64,000 nt of DNA from Chryseobacterium sp. SNU WT5 (GTDB lineage: Bacteria; Bacteroidota; Bacteroidia; Flavobacteriales; Weeksellaceae). The first letter of the stretch is position 1, and each line of letters opens with the position of its first letter. The stretch covers positions 2,356,001 to 2,420,000 of the forward strand of contig NZ_CP041687.1 of NCBI RefSeq assembly GCF_007362475.1. The letters are read 5' to 3'. The notes under the pieces are model-generated. The model did no database searches, had not been told where the DNA came from, and was given only the letters and a program-made list of their open reading frames with translations. Both the position numbers and the translations under genes were made by a program. Below are positions 41,843 through 50,790 of the stretch, in pieces.

Positions 41843-42502
41843 ATGATGAACACAATCAAAAAATCAGTCGTTTTAGGAGTATTTACTTCGATGATTCTAG
41901 TATCTTGTGGTAAAGATCAACCCGTTGCAACCGAAACTACTGAAGTTACAACCAATAATAATGGCGCAATTTATGAAATTGATACATTGAATAGCAGAAT
42001 AGAATGGAAAGGATATAAAGTAGTGAAGTCTGACCAAACCAGTCATTTCGGTACCATCAAATTTGAAAGTGGTGATCTTACCGTTCATGAAGGGATGCTT
42101 GAAAGTGGAAAATTCGTAGTAGATATGAATTCTCTTACCTCCGTGGATTTAAAAGATGATGCAGAACAGTTAGCAAAACTAAATGGTCACTTGAAAAGTG
42201 GCGATTTCTTCGAAACTGAAAAATTTCCAACTGCTTCTTTTGAAATTACTAAAGTTTCAAAAAATGATTCCGGTGATTATAATACTTTGTTAGATGGTAA
42301 TTTGACGATAAAAGGAATTACGAAACCAGTTCAGTTCAATGCGAATGTATCTGTAAAGGATGGTGAAGCAAGTATTGCTACAGAGCCCAAAGATATCAGC
42401 AGAGAAGCGTATAATGTAAAATTCCAAATGCCGCTAACGAATGGTGTAATTAAAGATGATGTAAGTCTTCAGATTTTAATTAAAGCCAACGAAAAGAAAT
42501 AA
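41843..42502 (+). CDS. YceI-family lipoprotein
   Basis: The 219-residue protein has a lipoprotein signal (VFTSMILVSC, Cys22) and a YceI domain (about 45-217): SRIEWKGYKVVKSDQTSHFG, LKSGDFFETEKFPTASFEIT and DGNLTIKGITKPVQFNANV are the usual strands of this lipocalin-like barrel. YceI proteins bind isoprenoid-like lipids in the envelope. It has a strong terminator and is convergent with msrA. ATGATG at the start leaves one codon of doubt. Confidence 0.93.
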   Translation: MMNTIKKSVVLGVFTSMILVSCGKDQPVATETTEVTTNNNGAIYEIDTLNSRIEWKGYKVVKSDQTSHFGTIKFESGDLTVHEGMLESGKFVVDMNSLTSVDLKDDAEQLAKLNGHLKSGDFFETEKFPTASFEITKVSKNDSGDYNTLLDGNLTIKGITKPVQFNANVSVKDGEASIATEPKDISREAYNVKFQMPLTNGVIKDDVSLQILIKANEKK

Positions 42503-42528
42503 TTTGGTATTTCCTGTCAATTTATAAG

Positions 42529-42552
42529 TCCGTCTCATGATTATGAGACGGA
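42529..42552 (+). terminator. Terminator after YceI gene
   Basis: A perfect 10-bp stem (TCCGTCTCAT/ATGAGACGGA, loop GATT) followed by eight T, 27 bases past the stop. Confidence 0.93.
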
Positions 42553-42645
42553 TTTTTTTTGGCTAAAATAATCTATGAATACCATAAAAAAGTATAACCA
42601 AGATTGATTAGCACTTGTAAAATATTTAAAAATATTTTCAAAAAA

Positions 42646-42665
42646 AGGTTGCCTTTCGACAACCT
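42646..42665 (-). terminator. Terminator after msrA
   Basis: AGGTTG/CAACCT with an 8-base loop and a T-run on the minus strand, six bases past the stop at 42672. Confidence 0.8.
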
Positions 42666-42671
42666 CTATTT

Positions 42672-43331
42672 TTATTTCTTCGCTGTAGGCAGCGGATTAG
42701 CATTTTTTGCTTCTTCAAAGACCGACAGTGGTACGTGGCAATAACCATTCGGATTATTGATTAAATAATCCTGGTGGTAATCTTCAGCTTTGTAGAAATT
42801 TTCCAAAGGAATCGTTTCTACAACAACCGGTTTAGTGTAGTTTTTAGCCAATTTCGCTACTTCTGCTTTTACAATTGCTTCCGTAGTGGCATCCGTAGAA
42901 TAGATTCCGCTTCTGTAATTATCTCCGACATCGTTTCCTTGGCGGTCAATAGTTGTTGGATCAATCGATTTAAAATATAAACTAATCAACAACGGTAAAT
43001 CAACTTCGTCAGCATCATATTTTACCTTTACTGCTTCTGCAAAACCTGTAGAATGACTGATGACCTGTTCGTAAGTTGGGTTTTCTATTTTTCCATTTGC
43101 GTATCCAACTTCAGTCGCAACAACGCCTCTTACGAGTTGGAATAAATGCTCTGTACCCCAAAAGCATCCGCCTGCGAAGTATATTTCTTTTATGTTTTTA
43201 CCTTCCATATTAATTTCTTCTTGTTTATTTTCTACAACATTTTTCATTTTAGCTTTGCTACAGGAAAAACCTGTTGCAGCAAAGATACCAACTCCAAAGA
43301 TCAATGCCAATAGGGTTAAAATATTTTTCAT
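42672..43331 (-). CDS. msrA: Peptide methionine sulfoxide reductase MsrA, exported lipoprotein
   Basis: The protein reduces methionine-S-sulfoxide in proteins. The active site is FAGGCFWGTEHLF, with the catalytic Cys in GCFWGTE (about residue 57 of this start), and the C-terminal NPNGYCHVPL supplies a resolving Cys. Unlike the cytoplasmic form, it carries a lipoprotein signal (LLALIFGVGIFAATGFSC) and a linker, so it probably repairs envelope proteins. I choose the ATG at 43331 over one seven codons upstream, because the shorter form starts with a regular signal peptide. Its terminator is at 42646-42665. Confidence 0.93.
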   Translation of the reverse strand: MKNILTLLALIFGVGIFAATGFSCSKAKMKNVVENKQEEINMEGKNIKEIYFAGGCFWGTEHLFQLVRGVVATEVGYANGKIENPTYEQVISHSTGFAEAVKVKYDADEVDLPLLISLYFKSIDPTTIDRQGNDVGDNYRSGIYSTDATTEAIVKAEVAKLAKNYTKPVVVETIPLENFYKAEDYHQDYLINNPNGYCHVPLSVFEEAKNANPLPTAKK

Positions 43332-43579
43332 TTTTTTCTTATTTTTATTCATTGTTTTTTTATTTAATCGTGTTACAAATATTGAGCTGAAATTGAATTA
43401 TCTTATTAGTAATTTTCTATCATCATCATATTTTGACTTAGGAAATATGTACTAACTAATGTATGTACGGAAAATAATCAAATAGGGTTTGATTTGAATG
43501 ATATTTATACAGAAAAACTTTTAAAATGGATATTTAAGAATTCTCTAAAACATTATTCGACAGTCATTTCAAAATTCAT

Positions 43580-43587
43580 TAAATTTG
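43580..43587 (+). promoter_or_regulatory. -7 element (TAAATTTG) of alaS
   Basis: TAAATTTG followed by C, 47 bases before the alaS ATG, with a TTCG at 43556-43559 spaced 20 bases upstream as a weak -33 element. Confidence 0.55.
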
Positions 43588-43634
43588 CAAACTTATAATT
43601 AAGCCACAGCCAATAGCTAAAAGCCAATTCAACT

Positions 43635-46292
43635 ATGACTTCACAACAGATACGCCAGCAATTTCTTGATTATTTTAAAGAAAAAGGACACCAAATCGTG
43701 CCCTCTGCACCGATTGTTTTAAAAGACGATCCTACCTTGATGTTCTCGAATTCCGGAATGACGCAATTCAAAGACTACTTCTTGGGCTATAAAGTTCCAT
43801 CAAATGTGAGAATTGCAGATACTCAAAAATGTTTGCGAGTTTCTGGAAAACATAACGATTTAGATGATGTTGGTCGTGATACCTATCATCACACCATGTT
43901 TGAAATGTTGGGAAACTGGTCATTTGGAGATTACTTTAAAAAAGAAGCGATTGATTTTGCCTGGGAATTACTGACTGAAGTTTATAAAATTCCGAAAGAA
44001 AATTTATACGTTACCATATTTGAAGGAGATGCGTCTGAAAATTTAGACCGTGATCAAGATGCCTATGATTTCTGGAAAACTCATATCAGTGAAGACAGAA
44101 TCATCAACGGAAACAAGAAAGATAATTTTTGGGAAATGGGCGAAAGTGGCCCGTGTGGCCCTTGTTCTGAAATTCATATCGATATGAGAACAGCAGAAGA
44201 GAAAGCTGCGGTTTCTGGTTTAGATTTGGTGAATAACGATCATCCACAAGTGGTGGAAGTATGGAATTTGGTTTTCATGGAATTCAATAGAAAAGCGGAC
44301 GGAAGTTTAGAAAAATTACCAAAGCAACACGTTGATACCGGAATGGGCTTTGAGCGTTTGTGCATGGCTTTACAAGGCAAAACTTCGAATTATGATACAG
44401 ATGTTTTCACTCCTTTAATTGCTAAAGTAGAAGAGCTTTCAGGTCAAAAATATACCGGAATTTTAGAAGACGATAAAGATATTGCAATTCGCGTTGTGGT
44501 TGATCATATCCGTGCAGTTGCTTTTGCGATTGCTGATGGTCAATTACCTTCCAATGGTGGAGCTGGTTATGTGATCCGTCGTATTTTACGTCGTGGAATT
44601 TCTTATGCTTACCGATTTTTAGGAATGAAAGAAGCCTTCCTATTTGAATTGGTTGGTGTTTTAAAAAACGAAATGGGAAGCTTTTTCCCAGAGTTGGTGA
44701 AGCAAGAGAAATTAGTTACTGAAGTGATTAGAGAAGAAGAAAACTCTTTCCTGAAAACTATAGAACACGGTTTAAAGAGAATTGATTTAATTATTAATGA
44801 TACCATTTCAAAAGGTCAGAAAACCCTTTCTGGAGTTGATGTTTTTGAACTGTATGACACTTACGGTTTTCCCGCAGATTTATCGAGAATTATTGCTGAA
44901 GAAAAACAATTGACGGTTGATGAGCAAGGTTTTGAAGAGGAAATGAACAAGCAAAAACAACGTTCAAAAAAATCATCTGCACAGAAAGTATACGATTGGG
45001 TTGTTTTAGAAGAGAAAACAGAGACATTTGTTGGATACGACCAAACTGAAACAGAAACTTATATCACGCGCTATAGAAAAATTGAAAATAAAGAAGGAGA
45101 GTTTTTTCAAATCGTTTTAGCGAAATCGCCATTCTATCCAGAAGGTGGTGGACAAGTTGGTGACAAAGGAATTTTAATTCCAAGTTATACGGAAGGTTTT
45201 GCTATTTCTAATCCAAGTATTTTTGATATTACAGATTGTTCGGAAGTGATAGAAGTTCTGGAAACGAGAAAAGAGAATAATCTGATTGTTTCTTTAATTA
45301 AAGAATTACCGAAAGATGCCGGTGCAGTTTTTTATGCGAAAGTAAATGAGTCCGAAAGAAAAAATACGCAAGCGAATCACTCGGTGACACATCTTTTACA
45401 TGAAGCTTTGAGAGAAGTTTTAGGAAGCCATGTTGAGCAAAAAGGTTCTTTTGTTAGTCCTGACTATTTGCGATTTGATTTCTCCCATTTCTCTAAAATG
45501 AATGAAGAGGAATTGAAAATTGTAGAGGAAAAAGTAAATGCGAAAATTAAAGAAAATATTGCGCTTCAAGAGTTCCGTGAAATTCCAATTACTGAAGCGA
45601 TGGAAAAAGGAGCAATGGCTCTTTTTGGTGAAAAATATGGCGACAAAGTGCGAATGATTCAGTTCGGTTCTTCCAAAGAATTGTGTGGTGGGACGCATGT
45701 GAGAAACACAGGTGAAATCGGACATTTCAAAATTCAGAATGAAAGTTCAACTGCTGCAGGAATCCGTAGAATTGAAGCGATCTCTGGAGATCAATCTGCT
45801 AAATATTATCGAAATTTAGAAATACAGTTAAAGGAAATTTCATCTTTATTAAAGTCCAAGGATTTAACCAAATCGGTTGAGAAATTAATCGAGGAAAATA
45901 CTTCGTTAAAATCTGAAATAGAATCTTTGAAAAAAGCGAAAGCAAAATCAGAAACCGCAAATTGGATCAATGATTTTGTCGTAAGAGATGATAAAAAACT
46001 ATTGGTTAAGAAAGTTTCTTTGGATGCCGGAAGTGTGAAAGATATCGTCTTTCAATTGAAAAAGGATGTTGAAAATTCCGTCATCATCATTATTTCTGAT
46101 GCTGATGGAAAACCAATGATTACCGTTGGAGTTTCTGCAGATTTAGAATCAAAATACCACGCTGGAAATATCGTTAGAGATTTAGCGAAAGAAATCCAAG
46201 GCGGTGGCGGTGGAAATCCAGGATTCGCAACAGCTGGCGGAAAGAACTTGGCTGGAGTAGAAAATGCTTATCAAAAGGCACTGTCACTTTAA
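43635..46292 (+). CDS. alaS: Alanyl-tRNA synthetase
   Basis: The 885-residue enzyme charges tRNA-Ala. The N-terminal class II catalytic core is complete (KEKGHQIVPSAPIV, MFSNSGMTQFKDYF, motif 3 NGGAGYVIRRILRRGI about residue 309). The editing domain has the zinc-binding ANHSVTHLLHEAL and CGGTHVRNTGEIGHF motifs, and the C-terminal DHHA1 domain ends with GGGGGNPGFATAGGKNL. It is monocistronic, with a promoter and a terminator in the flanks. Confidence 0.98.
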   Translation: MTSQQIRQQFLDYFKEKGHQIVPSAPIVLKDDPTLMFSNSGMTQFKDYFLGYKVPSNVRIADTQKCLRVSGKHNDLDDVGRDTYHHTMFEMLGNWSFGDYFKKEAIDFAWELLTEVYKIPKENLYVTIFEGDASENLDRDQDAYDFWKTHISEDRIINGNKKDNFWEMGESGPCGPCSEIHIDMRTAEEKAAVSGLDLVNNDHPQVVEVWNLVFMEFNRKADGSLEKLPKQHVDTGMGFERLCMALQGKTSNYDTDVFTPLIAKVEELSGQKYTGILEDDKDIAIRVVVDHIRAVAFAIADGQLPSNGGAGYVIRRILRRGISYAYRFLGMKEAFLFELVGVLKNEMGSFFPELVKQEKLVTEVIREEENSFLKTIEHGLKRIDLIINDTISKGQKTLSGVDVFELYDTYGFPADLSRIIAEEKQLTVDEQGFEEEMNKQKQRSKKSSAQKVYDWVVLEEKTETFVGYDQTETETYITRYRKIENKEGEFFQIVLAKSPFYPEGGGQVGDKGILIPSYTEGFAISNPSIFDITDCSEVIEVLETRKENNLIVSLIKELPKDAGAVFYAKVNESERKNTQANHSVTHLLHEALREVLGSHVEQKGSFVSPDYLRFDFSHFSKMNEEELKIVEEKVNAKIKENIALQEFREIPITEAMEKGAMALFGEKYGDKVRMIQFGSSKELCGGTHVRNTGEIGHFKIQNESSTAAGIRRIEAISGDQSAKYYRNLEIQLKEISSLLKSKDLTKSVEKLIEENTSLKSEIESLKKAKAKSETANWINDFVVRDDKKLLVKKVSLDAGSVKDIVFQLKKDVENSVIIIISDADGKPMITVGVSADLESKYHAGNIVRDLAKEIQGGGGGNPGFATAGGKNLAGVENAYQKALSL

Positions 46293-46321
46293 GACAAATA
46301 TAAAAAAGTACTTTTAAATAG

Positions 46322-46345
46322 ATCCCGAAATTAAATTTTCGGGAT
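46322..46345 (+). terminator. Terminator after alaS
   Basis: ATCCCGAAA pairs with TTTCGGGAT over a short AT loop, followed by eight T, 30 bases past the stop. Confidence 0.92.
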
Positions 46346-46506
46346 TTTTTTTATGAGATTCACAGAAAATTAAAACCAACTTAACTATTAATTTTAAATT
46401 CATATTTCAAGGTATTCTACTGAAATAATTAACTGAACCTTTCTTTTATTTTAATCTTGTATTAACATAGCAAATATAGATTTGCAGTTATAAAATTAAT
46501 AAAATT

Positions 46507-47982
46507 ATGATGAATCTTAGAAAGGTTATTTTCTTATTTTCAAGTTCGGTAATCGTTTTACAAAGTTGCGATACCGACATTCCAGTTGTTGAAACCATTA
46601 ACGAAAAAATTAAAATTGAAAATTGGTCGAAAGAACCTGCATTTGTGAACGCGATGCCAGGTTTTGAGAATTTAGGGATTACGACTCTTATTTCAAGTTC
46701 TGATGTTCTATCAGGAACGCCGAATTTCGTTTTCGCTGGACAACCAGATGGAATGGGAATTATGAAAGATCCGCAATCCGATGGTTACTTAATGATTACC
46801 AATCATGAAATTTCAAAATCGGTTTCCAGAGTTTATTTAGATAAAACTTTTAAGCCTTTCAAAGGTGAATATATTGTGAATGGTCTCGGCGGAATGACGA
46901 GATTATGTTCAGCTTCTTTGGCAACACCTGCAGAACATGGATTCAGTATGTTTTTAACGGCTGGAGAATCTGGACAGGAAAGTATGGTTCACGCCATTAA
47001 TCCATTGGGTTCAGCCTCAAATGCTTCTGATAAATCTAGAATAAAGCCCGCTTTAGGAAAAGCTTCTATGGAAAATGCGGTACCTCTTCCAAAAGATATC
47101 AGCAAGGGGAAAACTTATATCGTAATTGGTGAAGATCAGTCGTATGGATCAAGCCATCAGTCTGCTGGTCAATTGATTATGTATGTTGCAGATGCACAGG
47201 GTGATCTGGATAGCGGAAAACTGTATGCTTTAAAACAAACCAATAATGATTATACCGAAACTAACATTAAAAAAGGGAATAATTATGAGGTAGAATTTGT
47301 GGAAATTCCTGATGCCAAGAATCTTACTGGTGCGCAAATCAATCAGAAAAACATCGATAACAAAGCGATTCGGTTTTCAAGAGTGGAAGATGTGGATTAT
47401 CGAAAAGGTGCAGGAAATGGGAATGAAATCTATTTTACAGCAACAGGTCAGTCATCAGATGGCGTAACTCCGACAGAAGGATTTACCATGTGGGGAAGGA
47501 TTTACAAGTTAGTTCTCGATAAAAACAATATGTTGAAAGGAAAGTTGGAATTGGTAGCTGAAGGTGATTCTAATCCAGGAAAAAATTTAATTAATCCTGA
47601 TAATATCTGTGTGACAGAAAACTATGTTTACATTCAGGAAGACGGTGATTCTTACTATAAAGATGCTGCACATGATTCTTATATCTGGCAGATGAACATC
47701 GCAACCAAACAGTACAAACCGTGGTTGAATATGAAACATAACAGGGGAGATGCAGCGTGGCAGACCGCTTACGATCAAACTGGATCTCTTAAGAAATTTG
47801 GCTCGTGGGAATTCGGTGCGATGGTCGATATATCCGATATTATTGGAATTCCGGATACGTTCGCGGTCAATATTCATTCGCACACTTGGCAAAAAGATGC
47901 TTTCAAAAATGCAGATGGCGGAGGTGTTAATACCAATAAAGAGGGTGGGCAGATCGTGATCATCAGAAATGTTCAGCGATAA
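46507..47982 (+). CDS. PhoX/DUF839-like lipoprotein
   Basis: The 491-residue protein has a lipoprotein signal (SSSVIVLQSC, Cys21) and a PhoX/DUF839-like beta-propeller: QPDGMGIMKDPQSDGYLMIT, NHEISKSVSRVYLD, GGMTRLCSASLATP, and a C-terminal NPDNICVTENYVYIQEDG. The domain in true PhoX binds iron and calcium and acts as phosphatase; here it may act on phosphorylated or other surface compounds. It is followed by the imelysin/peroxidase gene, and the pair suggests joint envelope iron or redox chemistry, which is inference. Confidence 0.75.
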   Translation: MMNLRKVIFLFSSSVIVLQSCDTDIPVVETINEKIKIENWSKEPAFVNAMPGFENLGITTLISSSDVLSGTPNFVFAGQPDGMGIMKDPQSDGYLMITNHEISKSVSRVYLDKTFKPFKGEYIVNGLGGMTRLCSASLATPAEHGFSMFLTAGESGQESMVHAINPLGSASNASDKSRIKPALGKASMENAVPLPKDISKGKTYIVIGEDQSYGSSHQSAGQLIMYVADAQGDLDSGKLYALKQTNNDYTETNIKKGNNYEVEFVEIPDAKNLTGAQINQKNIDNKAIRFSRVEDVDYRKGAGNGNEIYFTATGQSSDGVTPTEGFTMWGRIYKLVLDKNNMLKGKLELVAEGDSNPGKNLINPDNICVTENYVYIQEDGDSYYKDAAHDSYIWQMNIATKQYKPWLNMKHNRGDAAWQTAYDQTGSLKKFGSWEFGAMVDISDIIGIPDTFAVNIHSHTWQKDAFKNADGGGVNTNKEGGQIVIIRNVQR

Positions 47983-48004
47983 TTTATTAATTCTTTAAAT
48001 ATAA

Positions 48005-48035
48005 AAGTGTCAGCAGATTTTCTGCTGATACTTTT
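48005..48035 (+). terminator. Hairpin with T-run between the PhoX-like and peroxidase genes
   Basis: AAGTGTCAGCAGA pairs with TCTGCTGATACTT (loop TTT, one mismatch), followed by T. It ends 10 bases before the next ATG, so it could attenuate or insulate the downstream gene and leaves no room for a normal leader. Confidence 0.75.
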
Positions 48036-48044
48036 TAGTATTCT

Positions 48045-49856
48045 ATGAAATTTACAAATACTTTCTTAACTGTCTTAGCATTGGCAGTATTTTCTTTCGC
48101 ACTAGTGTTAAAAGCTTGTTACCCTAAAGTCGAGCAGCCGATCAGTGAGGATTTGGTTTCGGTGAAAAAAGAAATTCTCCAGATCAATAAAGATTTCAAT
48201 AACCAAACGACCTCATTTTTGAGGCTGATGGAGACAGAAAATAATTCTGAAACGCTTCAAACTCATTTTTTAAGATTGCGGATCACTTATAAAAAAATGG
48301 AATGGGCGGTAGAATACTTTCTACCAAACTCGGCACGGTTTATTAATGGACCTGCAATTCCGGAGATTGAGGCAGCCGAAAATATGGTGATAGAACCGGA
48401 AGGATTACAAGTCTTGGAAGAGCTTGTTTACCCTTACGAACCAGAAAATAAAGCAGAAGTCATTCGTCAGCTCAAAAAGCTACTTAGTAATTCAGGAACT
48501 ATAGAAACCCATTTTACAACGATTTCTATTGATAAAGCACAAGTCTTTGATGCTATTCGTCAGGAAGTTTTTCGAATAACTAGTTTGGGAATTAGCGGTT
48601 TTGATACGCCTGTCAGTGCCAGTCATCTCGAAGAAATGCCGGTAACCTTAGAAAGTATCGGAAAAATTCTGACGATGATTTCGAAAAATAAGGAGAATAT
48701 TGCTTTAGAAAAGATCACGAAGAAATTAACAGCTGCTAAAATTTTTCTGAAAAAGAATCCAGATCCTCAAACTTTTAACTACGCTCAATTTCTACCCGAA
48801 TATCTGAACCAAATTTCAGCCTTACTTTTAGATTTTAAATCTGCTGAAAAAATTAAAGATATTGGCGTGGTTAGAGCTTTAAAAAAGGATGCTTCCAGTT
48901 TTTTCGCTCTTGGTGCATTCGATGTCAACGCATTTGTACCTGGTGAGAAATATCAATTTTCAGCTGAGAAAGCAAGCTTAGGTAAGAAGCTATTTAATGA
49001 TCCACAACTTTCCAAAAGCAATGACCGAAGTTGTGCTTCCTGTCATCACAGCGAAAAAGCATTTTCTGATGGCAAGGTGAAATCATTGTCGTTAGAAGGT
49101 GGCGAACTGTCAAGAAATACGCCCTCTTTGAGCTATTCTGCTTTTCAGCATGGACAGTTTTGGGATATGCGGCGGGAAGATCTGGAAAGTCAAACTGCGG
49201 ATGTGATCACCAACAAAGATGAGATGCATGGAAATTTAAAAGATATCGCGGATAAAATTAATAAAAACACTAATTATGTCAAAGAATTTAATGTCGTTTT
49301 TGGCGGAGAGAATGTTGATGTTTGGCAAATTCAAAATGCTTTAGCCAGTTATATTCGTTCATTGCCTCAATTTAATTCAGATTTTGATGAGTTTATGCGG
49401 GGAAATCCTAAAGCAATTAGTGAAAAGCAAAAGGAAGGTTTCAACTTGTTTGTAGGAAAAGCTAAATGTGCTAGTTGCCATTTTATTCCACTATTTAATG
49501 GGACCGTTCCACCTGATTTCAGTAAAACAGAACAGGAGATTTTGGGGATTGCCGCCAATTTTCATAATAAAGAGTTAGATAATGATAAAGGAAAGGGGAA
49601 ATTCAGTTCTCAGATTGCATTTCTTCAAAATTCCTTTAAAACACCAACCATAAGAAATATTGAAAAAACAGCACCTTACATGCATAACGGCGGTTATCAA
49701 ACTTTAGAACAGGTAATGGAATTCTATAATAAAGGGGGTGGGAAAGGTTTTGGTTTTAAAGTAGAAAATCAAACACTTTCAGAAAACGAACTGAAATTAA
49801 CATACAAAGAAACTGCAAGTATTATCGATTTTATGCGAAGTTTAAATGATCATTAA
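48045..49856 (+). CDS. Imelysin-like domain fused to di-haem cytochrome c peroxidase (MauG family)
   Basis: The 603-residue exported protein has a signal peptide (core LTVLALAVFSFALVLKAC; Cys25 might be lipidated, but Lys at -2 is unusual). Residues 30-285 are helical with EWAVEYFLPNSARFI and PEGLQVLEELVYPY, resembling imelysin-type iron-regulated domains. Residues 300-600 form a di-haem peroxidase of the CcpA/MauG type, with haem motifs C330-ASC333-H334 and C475-ASC478-H479, RNTPSLSYSAFQHGQFWDMR and APYMHNGGYQTLEQV. It probably oxidises a periplasmic substrate; the imelysin part hints at iron. Confidence 0.85.
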   Translation: MKFTNTFLTVLALAVFSFALVLKACYPKVEQPISEDLVSVKKEILQINKDFNNQTTSFLRLMETENNSETLQTHFLRLRITYKKMEWAVEYFLPNSARFINGPAIPEIEAAENMVIEPEGLQVLEELVYPYEPENKAEVIRQLKKLLSNSGTIETHFTTISIDKAQVFDAIRQEVFRITSLGISGFDTPVSASHLEEMPVTLESIGKILTMISKNKENIALEKITKKLTAAKIFLKKNPDPQTFNYAQFLPEYLNQISALLLDFKSAEKIKDIGVVRALKKDASSFFALGAFDVNAFVPGEKYQFSAEKASLGKKLFNDPQLSKSNDRSCASCHHSEKAFSDGKVKSLSLEGGELSRNTPSLSYSAFQHGQFWDMRREDLESQTADVITNKDEMHGNLKDIADKINKNTNYVKEFNVVFGGENVDVWQIQNALASYIRSLPQFNSDFDEFMRGNPKAISEKQKEGFNLFVGKAKCASCHFIPLFNGTVPPDFSKTEQEILGIAANFHNKELDNDKGKGKFSSQIAFLQNSFKTPTIRNIEKTAPYMHNGGYQTLEQVMEFYNKGGGKGFGFKVENQTLSENELKLTYKETASIIDFMRSLNDH

Positions 49857-49894
49857 TAATATTGAATTTCATTGGTTTAATAATTAAATCAAAA

Positions 49895-49920
49895 ATCCCG
49901 AAACTGTTAAGTTCCGGGAT
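49895..49920. terminator. Bidirectional terminator
   Basis: ATCCCGAAAC/GTTCCGGGAT with a 6-base loop lies between convergent genes (peroxidase and the small membrane protein); A- and T-runs flank both sides. Confidence 0.8.
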
Positions 49921-49940
49921 TTATATTAATAATGTATTAT

Positions 49941-50186
49941 TTATTTTCTTCCGCCACCTCTTGCTACTAAAGCAATAATAACGATCAATACCAAAGCACC
50001 AATTACCCAGACTAAGGGATTACTCATCCAGTCGCCGCTCATCATTCCGCCACCATCTTTGTTTACGTCAACATCAACTTTTAAGTCTGGGGCTTTTTCC
50101 TGAGCTTTTACCAAAACTACTGCAAGGTTTGCTATCACTGCTAATGCAAAAATCTGAATCTTAGAAAATAAATTAGTACGTGTCAT
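49941..50186 (-). CDS. Small two-helix membrane protein
   Basis: From ATG 50186 the product is 81 residues: an N-terminal hydrophobic helix or signal (residues 7-27, SKIQIFALAVIANLAVVLV, then KAQEK), an acidic-glycine linker (VDVDVNKDGGGMM) and a C-terminal helix (WMSNPLVWVIGALVLIVIIALVARGG). An ATG further upstream would add 34 unrelated residues. The layout is common among flavobacterial hypothetical proteins; function is unknown. Confidence 0.7.
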   Translation of the reverse strand: MTRTNLFSKIQIFALAVIANLAVVLVKAQEKAPDLKVDVDVNKDGGGMMSGDWMSNPLVWVIGALVLIVIIALVARGGGRK

Positions 50187-50277
50187 GATTTTAATTTTTA
50201 ATGTTATTAAAATTAAAGGTTCTAAAATCGTACCAAAAGTTAAAATTAATTTAAAAGAGACGTAATAAAAAGATAAA

Positions 50278-50772
50278 TTAAAGTTCAAATTCCATTAAAT
50301 AATCATCCATTACATAACCATTTCCGATATCAAAAATATCTTCCTTAAAAACTTTAAATCCTTGTGATTCGTACATTTCTTTTGCTGGATTATTTTTATT
50401 GACGTTTAAAATGATTCGGTGATCACTAGTTTCTACGACCTTTTCTTTTAAAAAAATCAGCGCTTTTTTGCCGAGCCCTTTTCCTTTAAATTCTTCTAAA
50501 AGATAAATACGATGCAGTTTGGTAGTGGCACTTTCATAATTAAATTCGAAACCGATAAATCCTGCAGTATTATCATCATTTAAAATTAAATAATAATGAT
50601 AATTTGGGTTTTGAAGTTGGTTTGAGATTTCTGAGTGCGAATACATTTCAGCCAACATATACTCGATCTGAGCTTGTGATAAAATAGCTGCATAAGCTGA
50701 ATTCCAGGACTTTTCTGCCAATTGTCGAAGAAGTGGAATGTCATTTTCGGTTGCTTTTTTAAACGCAATCAT
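50278..50772 (-). CDS. GNAT-family N-acetyltransferase
   Basis: The 164-residue protein has the GCN5-related fold: ATENDIPLLRQLAEKSWNSAY at the N-terminus, LHRIYLLEEFKGKGLGKKALIFLKEKV (acetyl-CoA loop EFKGKGLGKK, about residues 93-102) and LNVNKNNPAKEMYESQGFKV near the end. It is similar to acetyltransferases that modify small amines or ribosomal proteins, but the substrate is unclear. It lies 18 bases after the metallophosphoesterase gene on the same strand and may be co-transcribed with it. Confidence 0.9.
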   Translation of the reverse strand: MIAFKKATENDIPLLRQLAEKSWNSAYAAILSQAQIEYMLAEMYSHSEISNQLQNPNYHYYLILNDDNTAGFIGFEFNYESATTKLHRIYLLEEFKGKGLGKKALIFLKEKVVETSDHRIILNVNKNNPAKEMYESQGFKVFKEDIFDIGNGYVMDDYLMEFEL

Positions 50773-50790
50773 CAGTAGTAGTATTAAATT

